Source: an uncultured Collinsella sp.
GTDB taxonomy: Bacteria > Actinomycetota > Coriobacteriia > Coriobacteriales > Coriobacteriaceae
Assembly (NCBI GenBank): GCA_958405565.1
Contig: CATYEN010000001.1
Location: forward strand, 62,001 to 126,000
Length of the DNA: 64,000 nt
Reading direction: 5' to 3'
This document shows positions 49,690 through 59,148 of the stretch, one piece after another. Both the position numbers and the translations under genes were made by a program. A model generated the notes under the pieces. The model made no database searches. It was given only the letters and a program-made list of their open reading frames with translations, and was not told where the DNA came from. The first letter of the stretch is position 1, and every line of letters starts with the position of its first letter.

Positions 49690-50604
49690 CTAGTGATACA
49701 AACCCGGCTGGTAGTGGTACTCGTTGCTCACATGCGGGCACAGCTGCCAAAAGGCGACGGCACTCGCAGCGGCAACGTTGAGTGAATCGACCCCGTGCGC
49801 CATCGGAATACGCACGGCGCGGTCGCAGCCTGCAATGGTCTTGGCACCCAAGCCAGCACCCTCGGTGCCCATAAAGATTGCCAGGCGGTCAATCTCCTGC
49901 AGCACGGGATCATCCAGCGACACCGAATCATCCGTCAACGCCATGGCGGCACACGAAAAGCCGGCATCGTGCAGCGCCGCCAGCCCATCATGCGGCCATA
50001 CGCGCGCCTCGCTGCCAATGCGCGTCCAGGGTACCTGGAACACCGTGCCCATGCTCACACGAGCCGAGCGACGATACAGCGGATCGCAGCACGTAGGGCT
50101 CACCAAAATGCCGTCGACGTTGAGCGCGGCGGCCGAGCGGAAAATCGCGCCCACGTTTGTGTGGTCGACAATACCCTCAAGCACGCATACGCGCACCGGG
50201 CGCTCCCCCGCCGCCTCGACAACGCCGCCCAGGAACTCATCAACAGGAATCTGACGCGGGCGACGGAACGCCGCGAGCGCACCGCGCGTCACGTTAAAGC
50301 CCGTCAACTGCTTCATGAGCTCCATGGAGGCCACGAACACAGGAACCGGACCCGCGCCCTCGCGCACAACCAGGCGCTCAAACAGCGGCATCATCTGATC
50401 GAGCCAGCGCTCACCCAACAGAAAGCTCACCGGCTCGTATCCAGCGCGCACCGCACGCTCTATGACCTTGGCACTCTCGGCGATAAAGATGCCCTTTTGC
50501 GGCTCCAGCACGCAGCGCAGCTCTCGCTCGGTCAGTCGCACGTAGGCATCGAGCCGCTCGTCCTCGAGCGAATCAATTCGCAGAACCTCAACGGCATCAG
50601 TCAT
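49690..50604 (-). CDS. TrmH/SpoU-family RNA 2'-O-methyltransferase
   Basis: A protein of about 304 residues. The N-terminal part (ERELRCVLEPQKGIFIAESAKVIERA) is the substrate-binding domain. The C-terminal SPOUT knot shows LEGIVDHTNVGAIFRSAAALNVDG, AIFMGTEGAGL and RIPMAHGVDSLNVAAASAVAFW, the three TrmH motifs. It methylates ribose in rRNA or tRNA, but the site is not readable. The start is uncertain: the ATG at 50604 is used for homology, with the only purine-rich site AGAAGGG rather far upstream. Confidence 0.9.
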   Translation of the reverse strand: MTDAVEVLRIDSLEDERLDAYVRLTERELRCVLEPQKGIFIAESAKVIERAVRAGYEPVSFLLGERWLDQMMPLFERLVVREGAGPVPVFVASMELMKQLTGFNVTRGALAAFRRPRQIPVDEFLGGVVEAAGERPVRVCVLEGIVDHTNVGAIFRSAAALNVDGILVSPTCCDPLYRRSARVSMGTVFQVPWTRIGSEARVWPHDGLAALHDAGFSCAAMALTDDSVSLDDPVLQEIDRLAIFMGTEGAGLGAKTIAGCDRAVRIPMAHGVDSLNVAAASAVAFWQLCPHVSNEYHYQPGLYH

Positions 50605-50713
50605 AGCAGCCAGCCCGCACCCTTCTTTACAGCACATCTATACCAAACGAGGCGACGCTAAGCGCCGCCCCATACAATCAATCAACCCGATGATACCGTT
50701 CGTGCCAGACGAT

Positions 50714-51232
50714 TTACACCTCAACGCGACGATACGTCACGAACTCATAATCGAGGCCTTCGTCACCCTCGCCCGCGGCAATCGTGGCAACCCCTTCGCG
50801 CCGCGCAACTTCCCACGCGGGATCGGCGTCCAAGTCGGGAAAGTACGTGTCCACGGGATGGACGCAGTGGTTATGCGTGACCTCGGCCTCCACGCAGTAC
50901 GGCAAAAACTGCCGATAGACATCGCCGCCGCCGATCACCCAGGCAACGGGCTCATCGGCAACCGCGGCGAGCGCCTCGCCGATACTATGCACCACGTCGA
51001 CGTCCTCGGGAGCAAAGCTCTCGTCGCGTGTAAGCACGATATTGCGGCGGTTCTTGAGCGGCCGTGCGCCGGGAAAACTCAGAAGTGTCTTGCGACCCAT
51101 AATGACCGGACACCCCTTGGTACACGACACAAAATGGCGCATATCGGCGCGATTGGACACGACCATGTCGCCCTCGCACCCAATGCCCCAGTCGTCACAC
51201 ACGGCGACGATGGCAGAAAGCTTACACGTCAT
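50714..51232 (-). CDS. dfrA: Dihydrofolate reductase
   Basis: A 172-residue enzyme making tetrahydrofolate with NADPH. The start at 51232 follows AGGTGA. Motifs: LSAIVAVCDDWGIGCEGDM at the N-terminus, VIMGRKTLLSFPGARPLKNRRNIVLTRD, and AWVIGGGDVYRQFLPY. The substrate-contact carboxylate common at this position is Asp in NRADMRHFV. Together with thyA ten bases upstream it forms the classic thyA-dfrA pair that recycles folate during dTMP synthesis. Confidence 0.93.
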   Translation of the reverse strand: MTCKLSAIVAVCDDWGIGCEGDMVVSNRADMRHFVSCTKGCPVIMGRKTLLSFPGARPLKNRRNIVLTRDESFAPEDVDVVHSIGEALAAVADEPVAWVIGGGDVYRQFLPYCVEAEVTHNHCVHPVDTYFPDLDADPAWEVARREGVATIAAGEGDEGLDYEFVTYRRVEV

Positions 51233-51241
51233 GCGCGTCAC

Positions 51242-52090
51242 CTACACCGCAATAGGAATGTTCTTGACCTGCGGACCGTGCTCATAGCCCTCCACGATCA
51301 GGTCATCGGTCGTAAACGCGTAGAAATCATGCACATCGGGGTTAAGCGTTACCTTGGGCGCCGCAAACTGTGGACGCTCGATAAGTTCGCGGACGATGTC
51401 GACATGGCGGTCGTAAATGTGGGCATCGGCAATCACATGCAGCAGCTCGCCGGGAATCATATCGACCGACTGCGCAACCATCATGAGCAGAATGGCGTAC
51501 TGGCACACGTTCCAGTTATTCGCGGCCAAAATGTCCTGGCTGCGCTGGTTGAGAATCATGTTGAGCGTGGGCTTATCGTCCTGCGGGCGCTGCGTAACGT
51601 TATAGGTCACGCTGTAGGCGCACGGATACAGGTGCATCTCGGACAGGTCGCTAAACACATAGGTGTTCGTCATAATGCGGCGGCTGTACGGCGTGTTCTT
51701 AAGGTCGTACAGCACGCGATCCATCTGGTCAAAGTCGCCCTCGGCATAATGGCTCTTCTGGCCAATCTGGTACCCGTAGGCCTTGCCGATGGAGCCGGTC
51801 TCGTCGGCCCACTCATCCCAAATATGGCTGTTGAGGTCATGGACGTTATTGGACTTCTTTTGATAGATCCACAAGATCTCGTCCATCGCAGACTTAAGCG
51901 CCGTGCGGCGCAGCGTAAGCGCGGGGAACTCCTCGCGCAGGTCGTAGCGCGCCGTAACGCCAAAGTTTTTAATGGTATAGGCAGGGGTGCCGTCTTCCCA
52001 CACCGGACGGACCTTTTGGCCCTCGGTGGTGGTGCCATGGTCCAGAATATCGCGGCACATGGATACAAACTGTTGATCAGCCTTGCTCAT
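51242..52090 (-). CDS. thyA: Thymidylate synthase
   Basis: A 282-residue enzyme that makes dTMP from dUMP. The start at 52090 follows GGAGGG. Phosphate-binding arginines appear in YSRRIMT, and the catalytic Cys157 lies in LYPCAYSV. The His that follows the Cys in most ThyA proteins (PCH) is replaced by Ala here. Downstream motifs are NQRSQDILAANNWN and HVIADAHIYDRHVD. This PCAY variant resembles the divergent Bacillus-type ThyA group as far as I recall. It is paired with dfrA. Confidence 0.92.
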   Translation of the reverse strand: MSKADQQFVSMCRDILDHGTTTEGQKVRPVWEDGTPAYTIKNFGVTARYDLREEFPALTLRRTALKSAMDEILWIYQKKSNNVHDLNSHIWDEWADETGSIGKAYGYQIGQKSHYAEGDFDQMDRVLYDLKNTPYSRRIMTNTYVFSDLSEMHLYPCAYSVTYNVTQRPQDDKPTLNMILNQRSQDILAANNWNVCQYAILLMMVAQSVDMIPGELLHVIADAHIYDRHVDIVRELIERPQFAAPKVTLNPDVHDFYAFTTDDLIVEGYEHGPQVKNIPIAV

Positions 52091-52228
52091 TGACCCTCCT
52101 GTCAGTCGCCTATAAGCGATTTTTATTGTAGCCCAGGCGCGCAGTGTCGGATTGGACACTTGGGTCGGCACACGCAATGCACGGCAGCATGGCCCCATAA
52201 TCGCAAACGCAGCGGCTTAGCCTTTTTC

Positions 52229-52240
52229 TGACATATGCCA
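52229..52240. promoter_or_regulatory. Palindrome upstream of the DUF134 promoter (copy 1)
   Basis: TGACATATGCCA, within the longer near-perfect dyad TTCTGACATATGCCAGAA, lies 53 bases before a matching perfect palindrome. The two flank the promoter of the downstream gene. Confidence 0.6.
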
Positions 52241-52248
52241 GAAATACC

Positions 52249-52276
52249 TTGCGTGGTTCCTCATGCGCGCTATTCT
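52249..52276 (+). promoter_or_regulatory. Promoter of the DUF134/NifX-type gene
   Basis: -35 TTGCGT and -10 TATTCT are separated by 16 bases. The predicted start of transcription falls inside the second palindrome. Confidence 0.6.
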
Positions 52277-52281
52277 ATTGT

Positions 52282-52293
52282 TGACATATGTCA
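52282..52293. promoter_or_regulatory. Palindrome at the transcription start of the DUF134 gene (copy 2)
   Basis: TGACATATGTCA is a perfect 12-base palindrome centred just past the -10 element. It repeats the sequence of copy 1 with one change. Binding here would block transcription. Confidence 0.65.
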
Positions 52294-52307
52294 GGTTTGG
52301 AGTGTGT

Positions 52308-53072
52308 ATGGCAGGAAGACGCGAAAAATTGCGCCGCGTTGGGATCATCCCCGAATATCGTGGCTTTACCCCCGATGGCCTGGCCAGCGGAGACGCGATC
52401 GACATGACGGTCGATGAGCTCGAAGTCCTGCGCCTGTGCGACCTGGAAGGCCTCAATCAGGAGGCTGTCGCCCAGCAAATGGGCATCGCCCGCGCCACCG
52501 TGGCGGCCATCTGCAGCCGCGCACATCGCAAGGTGGCAAACGCGCTGGTCAACGGGCGGGCGCTCGTCATCGAGGGCGGCACTATCGCGTACTCCCCCAT
52601 CACCGCAACGACGGCCGCATGGCCAGTAAAGAAGGTCGGCGCCATGAGGGTGGCAACGACGTACGACAACGGCAACATCTTTATGCACTTTGGCCGTAGC
52701 GAGCAGTTCAAGATCTACGACATACAGGATGGCAAGGTGCTCAACGAACAGGTCGTGGGCACCGGCGGCACCGGTCACGGCGCATTGGCGGGCCTGCTTG
52801 CCAACGGCGGCGTCGACACGCTCATCTGCGGCGGTATCGGCGGCGGCGCCATCAACGCGCTCACCCAGGCCGGCATCACGGTCTACGCGGGCGCCCAGGG
52901 CAGCTGCGACGCCTGCGTCGAGGCCCTTATCGCGGGCACGCTCGCGCAGACCGGCGAGGCCACCTGCGACTGCCATGGTCACGACCACGAGCACGCCCAT
53001 GAGCATGGCGAGTCCTGCGGCTGCCACGGCCATCACGAGCACAAGGGCCACGAGGGTTGCGGCTGCCACTAG
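52308..53072 (+). CDS. DUF134 helix-turn-helix fused to NifX-type domain, His/Cys-rich tail
   Basis: A 254-residue protein. The ATG at 52308 follows TTGGAG by about seven bases. Residues 1-95 match DUF134: LRRVGIIPEYRGFTPDG, MTVDELEVLRLCDLEGLNQEAVA and a helix-turn-helix GIARATVAAICSRAHRKVANAL. Residues about 110-225 match the dinitrogenase iron-molybdenum cofactor (NifX/NifB C-terminal) domain: MRVATTYDNGNIFMHFGRSEQFKIYDI and LICGGIGGGAINAL. The last 35 residues are His/Cys-rich (many HGH, HEH and CGC groups), suggesting metal binding. A metal-responsive, self-repressing regulator is inferred; paired palindromes flank its promoter. Confidence 0.88.
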   Translation: MAGRREKLRRVGIIPEYRGFTPDGLASGDAIDMTVDELEVLRLCDLEGLNQEAVAQQMGIARATVAAICSRAHRKVANALVNGRALVIEGGTIAYSPITATTAAWPVKKVGAMRVATTYDNGNIFMHFGRSEQFKIYDIQDGKVLNEQVVGTGGTGHGALAGLLANGGVDTLICGGIGGGAINALTQAGITVYAGAQGSCDACVEALIAGTLAQTGEATCDCHGHDHEHAHEHGESCGCHGHHEHKGHEGCGCH

Positions 53073-53131
53073 CGGCAAATACTCTGCCGCCAGCACGCTC
53101 CCACGCGTACAACAACCTGCAAACGAACGGC

Positions 53132-53165
53132 GAAGGCCGCCTGGAATACGATCCAGGCGGCCTTC
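53132..53165. terminator. Bidirectional hairpin between DUF134 gene and ffh
   Basis: Perfect 14-base arms GAAGGCCGCCTGGA and complement surround a six-base loop, between two convergent genes. No U-tract on either side. Confidence 0.6.
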
Positions 53166-53189
53166 GTCATACACAACTCAAAAGAGCCA

Positions 53190-54674
53190 TTACTTTTTTT
53201 TGCGCATCTGCGCTTCCATCTGACGCAGCAGGTCCATATCGGACTTGGGACCGCCCGTTCCCAAGCCACCCAGGCCGCCCATGCCGCCCAGACCCATGGC
53301 ATCCAGACCGGGAATATTGGGCATGCGCATCTTCTTGCCCTTCTTACCCTTTTTGCCCTTCTTGCCACCAGCCTGTGCCTGATTGGCCATCGTGCGCATG
53401 CGGCCCATCATCTTGTTCATCTCGCCCCACTGCTTCATAAGGCTGTTGACCTCAGTGGGGGTCACACCGGCACCCTTGGCAATGCGGGCACGGCGCTGAC
53501 CGTTGATGATGGAGGGGCGCAGGCGCTCCTCCTTGGTCATCGACATGATGATGGCCTCGTTCTTATCGAAGATGCCCTCGTCCAGATTGCCGCCCATCTG
53601 GACGAGGGCACGCTGGCCACCGGGGAGCATGCCCAGGATGCCCTTCATACCGCCCATCTTCTTGACGGCCTTCATCTGGTCGAGCATGTCGTTCATGGTG
53701 AAGCCCTCGCGCAGCATGCGCTCGGCAGCCTCGAGCTGCTCGGCATCGGCGGCCTCCTGGGCCTTCTCGATGATGCCGACGACGTCGCCCATGCCCAGAA
53801 TGCGCTTGGCCATACGATCGGGATAGAACGGCTCCAGCGAATCGGGTTTCTCGCCCATGCTCACGAACTTGATGGGCTTACCGGTCACCTGGCGCACGGA
53901 AAGCGCGCCGCCGCCACGGGCATCGCCGTCGAGCTTGGAGATGATCACGCCGTCAAAGTCGGTTCGCTCGGCAAAGGTCGAGACGACGTTGACGATATCC
54001 TGGCCGGTCATGGCATCGACGACCATCAGCACCTGATCGGGCTTGACGGCCTTCTTAATGTCCACGGCTTCCTGCATCATCTGTTCGTCGATCTGCAAAC
54101 GACCGGCGGTATCGACGATGACCACGTCGCGCAGGTGGTCGACGGCCTCCTGAATGGCGCCCTTGGCGATGTCGACCGGGTGTGCACCGTCGCCGCGGAA
54201 GACCGGTACGCCGATCTCTCCGCCAAGCGTGGCCAGCTGGTCGGCAGCGGCGGGACGGTAGACGTCGCACGCGGCGAGCAGCGGCGAGCGGCCCTGCTTC
54301 TTGAGCAGGTAGGCAAGCTTTACGGCCGCCGTGGTCTTACCGGAGCCCTGCAGGCCCACGAGCATGATGACATTGGGAATGCGGTTGCTAAAGACGAGCT
54401 TGCTCTCGGTGGAGCCGAGCATCTCGGTGAGCTCGTCGAGCACGATCTTGACGACGTTTTGTGCCGGCGACAGCGACTCCATGACCTCGGCGGTCATGCA
54501 GCGCTCCTTGGTCTTGGCGACAAACTCCTTGACGACCTTAAAGTTGACGTCGGCCTCGAGCAGCGCCATGCGGATGTCGCGCATGGCCGAGGTGATATCG
54601 GCCTCGGTCAGCTTGCCCTTACCGCGCAGGCGGTCAAATGTGTCGTTGAGGCGATCGCTCAGGGAATCAAACAC
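53190..54674 (-). CDS. ffh: Signal recognition particle protein Ffh
   Basis: A 494-residue GTPase that binds signal peptides on ribosomes with 4.5S RNA. The N domain starts FDSLSDRLNDTFDRLRGKG. The G domain shows GLQGSGKTT (107-115), DVYRPAAADQL, VIVDTAGRLQ and ISKLDGDARGGGALS. The methionine-rich M domain (MLDQMKAVKKMGGMKGILGMLPG) binds RNA and signal sequence. A Lys/Gly-rich tail follows it. The gene follows ftsY by ten bases; the order smc-ftsY-ffh is standard. Confidence 0.97.
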   Translation of the reverse strand: MFDSLSDRLNDTFDRLRGKGKLTEADITSAMRDIRMALLEADVNFKVVKEFVAKTKERCMTAEVMESLSPAQNVVKIVLDELTEMLGSTESKLVFSNRIPNVIMLVGLQGSGKTTAAVKLAYLLKKQGRSPLLAACDVYRPAAADQLATLGGEIGVPVFRGDGAHPVDIAKGAIQEAVDHLRDVVIVDTAGRLQIDEQMMQEAVDIKKAVKPDQVLMVVDAMTGQDIVNVVSTFAERTDFDGVIISKLDGDARGGGALSVRQVTGKPIKFVSMGEKPDSLEPFYPDRMAKRILGMGDVVGIIEKAQEAADAEQLEAAERMLREGFTMNDMLDQMKAVKKMGGMKGILGMLPGGQRALVQMGGNLDEGIFDKNEAIIMSMTKEERLRPSIINGQRRARIAKGAGVTPTEVNSLMKQWGEMNKMMGRMRTMANQAQAGGKKGKKGKKGKKMRMPNIPGLDAMGLGGMGGLGGLGTGGPKSDMDLLRQMEAQMRKKK

Positions 54675-54684
54675 TAGTCACTCC

Positions 54685-55602
54685 TTAATTGGACTCGCCC
54701 ACCAGGGCGCGGCAGAAATCTTTAGCATTGAACTCCTGCAGGTCATCGACCTGCTCGCCCACGCCCACGCGCAGGATCGGGAGCTTGAGCTTCTCGGCCA
54801 CGGCCATGGCGATACCGCCCTTTGCCGTGCCGTCGAGCTTCGTCATGATAATACCGTCCAGACCCAGTGCTTCGTTAAACTCGAGCGCCTGGTTCAGACC
54901 GTTCTGGCCGGTGGCGGCATCGATCACGAGCACGACCGAGACGGGCATGGGGCCGGCGGCCATATTGGCGGCGCGCTTACGCGTCACGTTGACCACCTTG
55001 GCGAGCTCGCGCATGAGCTCGGGGCTCGTGTGCAGGCGGCCGGCGGTGTCGATAAGCACCAGGTCGCTGCCGCGTTTATCGGCCTCGTCGAGCACGTCGT
55101 AGCAAACGCTTGCCGGATCGGAGCCGCGATCGCGCTTGATGACGGGGACGCCGGCACGCTGGCCCCACACATCGAGCTGCTCTATGGCGGCAGCGCGGAA
55201 GGTATCGGCCGAACCGATCACGACATTCTTACCGCGGGCGGCCATGGCGCTCGCGATCTTACCGACCGTCGTGGTCTTGCCGGCACCGTTAATGCCTACA
55301 AACAGCACGCAGCTCGGCGTGTCGGAGAACGGATCGCGCTCGATGGGCACAAGGTGCTGCTCGAGCTGCTCGGCCAGGGCACGGCGAAGCTGCGGAGCGG
55401 TCTTGAGGTTCTTCTTGGCGGCCGTCTCACGCAGGTCATCGGAGACCTGAATGGCGACCTCGGCACCCATGTCACCCATAACGAGGGTATCCTCAAGGTC
55501 CTCCCAAAAGTCCTCATCGACCTCGCCGCCAAAGTAGAAGACCTCGTTGAGGGCCTCGCGGCTGCGCTCAAGTCCGCGCGAGAGAGCGTCAAAGAATCCC
55601 AT
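54685..55602 (-). CDS. ftsY: Signal recognition particle receptor FtsY
   Basis: A 305-residue SRP receptor GTPase. The NG domain shows GINGAGKTT (103-111), ADTFRAAAIEQL, VLIDTAGRLHTSPELM and MTKLDGTAKGGIAM. The acidic N-terminal A domain of E. coli is absent, as is usual in Gram-positives. The ATG overlaps the smc stop (TAATG), so it is coupled to smc, and ffh follows ten bases later. Confidence 0.97.
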   Translation of the reverse strand: MGFFDALSRGLERSREALNEVFYFGGEVDEDFWEDLEDTLVMGDMGAEVAIQVSDDLRETAAKKNLKTAPQLRRALAEQLEQHLVPIERDPFSDTPSCVLFVGINGAGKTTTVGKIASAMAARGKNVVIGSADTFRAAAIEQLDVWGQRAGVPVIKRDRGSDPASVCYDVLDEADKRGSDLVLIDTAGRLHTSPELMRELAKVVNVTRKRAANMAAGPMPVSVVLVIDAATGQNGLNQALEFNEALGLDGIIMTKLDGTAKGGIAMAVAEKLKLPILRVGVGEQVDDLQEFNAKDFCRALVGESN

Positions 55603-58600
55603 TATGCATTCACGACCTTTCCGGTTTCGCGATCGAGTTTTTGCGAGACGACGCGGCTGACGCCGTCGGCTTGCATCGAGACGCCATAGAGAACATCAGC
55701 GTCCTCCATAGTACGGCGCTGATGCGAAATGACCAAGAGCTGCGTATCGGAACGCAGCACATCGAGGGCGCCGATGAGCTTGGACAGGTTGGCGTCGTCA
55801 AGCGCCGCCTCGACCTCGTCCAGCACATAGAACGGCACCGTGCGCGTGCGATACACGGCAAAGAGCAAGGCGAGCGCCGTCAGGCTCTTCTCGCCGCCCG
55901 ACATGAGCATCATCTTGGTGATGCGCTTGCCGCGCGGCTGCGCCACGACCTCGATACCCGTCTCGGCCGGATGCTCGGGGTCGGTCATCTCCAGATGCGC
56001 CTGACCGCCCGGGAACAGCATGGCGAAGATCTCGCGGAAGTTCGCATCGACCTTCTCAAACGTCACCAAGAACGCCTTGCGCATCTTGCGATCAATGGCC
56101 ACCGTGATCTTGGTGAGCGCCTTACGCGCGCTCTCCAGATCGGCCAGCTGCTCCTCGATGTAATCGGCGCGACGCTTGAGCTGCTCGTACTCCTCCATGG
56201 CAACTTGGTTAACGGGACCGAGGTTGTTGATCTGGCGCACAAGCTGGTTGAGCTCGCGCTCGGCGGCATCGCGGTCGGTGGGCGCCGGAAGCATGAGCGC
56301 TTCCTCGAGTACCGTGTTGCCATCGGCGGTAATGGCCTTAATGGCGGCCTCTACCTGCACTTCGAGCTTGCCGTGTGCGACCTTGAACTCGTTTTGCGTG
56401 GCGGTGGCGGTATCGACCCGCTCCTTAGCGCGGGCAACCTCTGCCTTGGCATCCTCGATGGTCTTCTTGAGCGAAGCGGAGTCCGCCTCCTCGAGCGAAG
56501 CCTGATCGCGCAGGCGCGCAGCCCAGTCCGAGGCGCGCTCCAACAGGGCAGAATAGCGTTCGTGCATGGGGTCGACGCGCAGGCGCAGCAGCTCGAGCGA
56601 GCGCGAAGCCTGACGTGTTCCGCGGATACGACGGTCGATACCCTCAAGACGATGCTCCAGGTCGGGCACGCGGCCCTTCAGCGAACGCAGGCGCTCGCTC
56701 GTCTGGGCCAGGCGAACCTTGGCGTCGGCGAGCTTGCCGGCGGCCTCGGAATCGTCACGGCGAACGCGGTCGAGTTCGTCGTTGGCCTCGGCAATCTGAA
56801 GGCCCAGGTCGCTTGCCTGCGCTCGCGCCTCGTCCCGCGAACGGGTGAGCTCGTCCACGCGCGGGCGCGCAGCGCGAACGGCCTCGGCAGCCTGCTCGCG
56901 GCGCTTGAAAATACGTACGCGCTCGACCTCGGCATTGTTGGCGCTTTGCTCCAGGCGGCCAATCTCGGAGAGCAGCGAACGGCGCTCTCCCTCAAGACGG
57001 GCGATCTCGCCGGCGGCATCGCCCTCAGCAGCACGCGCCTCTTCGACGGCCGCATTGGCCTCGACGACCTGATCCGACACATGCTCAAACACAGCAGCCA
57101 GATCGGGCTCCAGACCCTCCAGCTCGCGAATGCGGCGCTTGCGCTCCAAAGCACCCGAAGCCTCGCCGGCGTCGAGCCCCACACGCACCAGGCCGCCGCA
57201 GGCGACGCGGGCGCCATCGGGGGTCACGTAAGTCACGCCGTCAACGACCGGCGCCGACAGCGCGGCAGCAAGATCGTCCACGACGTAATAACCGCCGAGC
57301 AGCGCCTCGACGACGGGACCGTAGCCCGCACGCACGGACAGACGATCGACCAGGCGGGAACCGGCAGCGCCCTTAGCGGCAGCAGAGGCGCTCACGCCGC
57401 GCGCCATCAGCAGTGCCTCACCCGAGGCCTTCTTTTGGTCCAGAGCCGCGCGACCGGCACGCTCAAGCGTGGCGGCGTCATCAAACAAAAGAGCATCGAT
57501 ATCGCCAGCAAGCAGCTGCTCGACCAGGCCCTCGAGCTCACGCGGTGCCTCGAGCACGTCGCCCAGACGGCCCGAAACATCGTCGCCCAGCGCGCCCACC
57601 AGACGGCTTACGAGCGGCGAGCTGTCTGCCATGCGGGCATCGAGCTTCTTTTGGCTGGCAAGCTCCGAGCGAACCTCGGACAGCTTGTTGCGCGCTTCGC
57701 TCTCGCGATTACGCAGGTCCTTGAGGGCAGCGCGTGCCGTCTCGATGGCCTCGCGCGCATCGTTCTGGGCCTGGCGCGCTTCCTCAAGAGCACCCTCAAG
57801 CTCCTCTGCGCGGTCGCGACGGCTCTCGAGCGAGGCCGTGACCTCCTCGAGCTGCTCGTCAATCTGCTCCAGGCGCGAGGCATACATGTTGTCCTCGACC
57901 TCGGCATTGCTCAAGGAATCCTTCACCTTAGCAAGCTCGAGCGCAGCGTTATCGGCCACGCGCTGCACATCGCGTTGCTCACGCGTAAGCTGCGAAATCT
58001 GATTGTCGAGAGCCACGCGTCGCTCGTGGAGCTCAGCGGCGGCAGGACCAGCGGTGTCAACGTCCTCCTGGGCCTGCATGTGCGCACCGGTCACTTCCTC
58101 AAGCTGTGCACGCGCGTCCTCGAGCTCCTCTACCACGCGACGACGCTGATGCTCGGAGCTCGAGATCTGGCCACGCATGTCGGACAGGCGCGACACCATG
58201 TTGTGGCCCTTTTCCTCGAGCAGGCGCATATCGGAGTTAATGCGGCCGACCACGTCTTGCATATGGCGGCGCTGCTCGCCCAGGTCGCCCACAAACAGGC
58301 CCTTTTCCTCAAGCATAACCTGGAGCTTCTCGAGCTCGCGCTCCTTTTCGCCCATGCGGTACTGCGCAAGCTCCAGCTCGGCGGCGCCTTCCTTGGAGCG
58401 GCTCTCCAGGTCGTTCCACTGCGACTGCAGCGAACGCAGCTCGTCGACGGCTAGCATCTGCGTAAGCTCGTTCGCGCGCGAGGACAGCTCTTTGTACTTG
58501 CGCGCACGATCGACCTGACGCTCCAGCGGTCGCAGCTGACGGGCAATTTCCTTATTGATGTCGCGGGCACGCGTCAGGTGCTCGTCCATCGACTTAATCT

Positions 58601-59138
58601 TTTTGAGCGCACGCTCCTTACGGCGCTTGTGCTTGGAGATGCCGGCGGCCTCCTCGATGAGGGCACGGCGCTCCTCAGGGCGGCTCTGCAAAATGGCATC
58701 GAGCTTGCCCTGGCTGATGATGGAATGCGTATCCTTGCCCAGGCCCGAATCGTGCAGGATGTCCTGAATGTCCATCAGGCGGCACGGACTCGAGTTGATG
58801 AGGTACTCGCTTTCGCCCGAGCGATACATGCGCCGGGTGATGGCGACCTCGTCAAAATCGACGGGCAGCATATGGTCCGAGTTATCGAGCACCAGCGTGA
58901 CCTCGGCGACACCCACCGGCTTGCGTGCCGACGAGCCCGAGAAGATGACGTCCTCCATCGCCTGGCCGCGCAGCTGCTTGGCGCTCTGCTCGCCCAGAAC
59001 CCACAGGATGGAGTCGGAGATGTTCGATTTTCCCGAGCCGTTGGGACCGACGATGACGGTCAGACCCGGCTCAAATGACATATGGGCGCGGTCGGCAAAC
59101 GACTTGAACCCTTTGAGCGTGAGGGACTTGAGATACAC
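55602..59138 (-). CDS. smc: Chromosome segregation protein SMC
   Basis: A 1178-residue condensin ATPase. Walker A GPNGSGKSN is at 31-39. Long coiled-coil arms flank a hinge at about residues 515-665 (VDGVTYVTPDGARV, GYGPVVEALLGGYYVVDDL). The signature MSGGEKSLTALALLFAV and Walker B FYVLDEVEAALDDANL complete the head. It is a normal bacterial SMC in length and order. It lies between rnc (10 bases upstream) and ftsY (overlapping). Confidence 0.97.
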   Translation of the reverse strand: MYLKSLTLKGFKSFADRAHMSFEPGLTVIVGPNGSGKSNISDSILWVLGEQSAKQLRGQAMEDVIFSGSSARKPVGVAEVTLVLDNSDHMLPVDFDEVAITRRMYRSGESEYLINSSPCRLMDIQDILHDSGLGKDTHSIISQGKLDAILQSRPEERRALIEEAAGISKHKRRKERALKKIKSMDEHLTRARDINKEIARQLRPLERQVDRARKYKELSSRANELTQMLAVDELRSLQSQWNDLESRSKEGAAELELAQYRMGEKERELEKLQVMLEEKGLFVGDLGEQRRHMQDVVGRINSDMRLLEEKGHNMVSRLSDMRGQISSSEHQRRRVVEELEDARAQLEEVTGAHMQAQEDVDTAGPAAAELHERRVALDNQISQLTREQRDVQRVADNAALELAKVKDSLSNAEVEDNMYASRLEQIDEQLEEVTASLESRRDRAEELEGALEEARQAQNDAREAIETARAALKDLRNRESEARNKLSEVRSELASQKKLDARMADSSPLVSRLVGALGDDVSGRLGDVLEAPRELEGLVEQLLAGDIDALLFDDAATLERAGRAALDQKKASGEALLMARGVSASAAAKGAAGSRLVDRLSVRAGYGPVVEALLGGYYVVDDLAAALSAPVVDGVTYVTPDGARVACGGLVRVGLDAGEASGALERKRRIRELEGLEPDLAAVFEHVSDQVVEANAAVEEARAAEGDAAGEIARLEGERRSLLSEIGRLEQSANNAEVERVRIFKRREQAAEAVRAARPRVDELTRSRDEARAQASDLGLQIAEANDELDRVRRDDSEAAGKLADAKVRLAQTSERLRSLKGRVPDLEHRLEGIDRRIRGTRQASRSLELLRLRVDPMHERYSALLERASDWAARLRDQASLEEADSASLKKTIEDAKAEVARAKERVDTATATQNEFKVAHGKLEVQVEAAIKAITADGNTVLEEALMLPAPTDRDAAERELNQLVRQINNLGPVNQVAMEEYEQLKRRADYIEEQLADLESARKALTKITVAIDRKMRKAFLVTFEKVDANFREIFAMLFPGGQAHLEMTDPEHPAETGIEVVAQPRGKRITKMMLMSGGEKSLTALALLFAVYRTRTVPFYVLDEVEAALDDANLSKLIGALDVLRSDTQLLVISHQRRTMEDADVLYGVSMQADGVSRVVSQKLDRETGKVVNA

Positions 59139-59148
59139 GGTTCCTCGC

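Noticed and set aside
55641..58454. Long plus-strand open frame opposite smc
   Set aside because: It has no initiation signal and its repeated leucine, alanine and histidine content mirrors the coiled-coil codons of smc.
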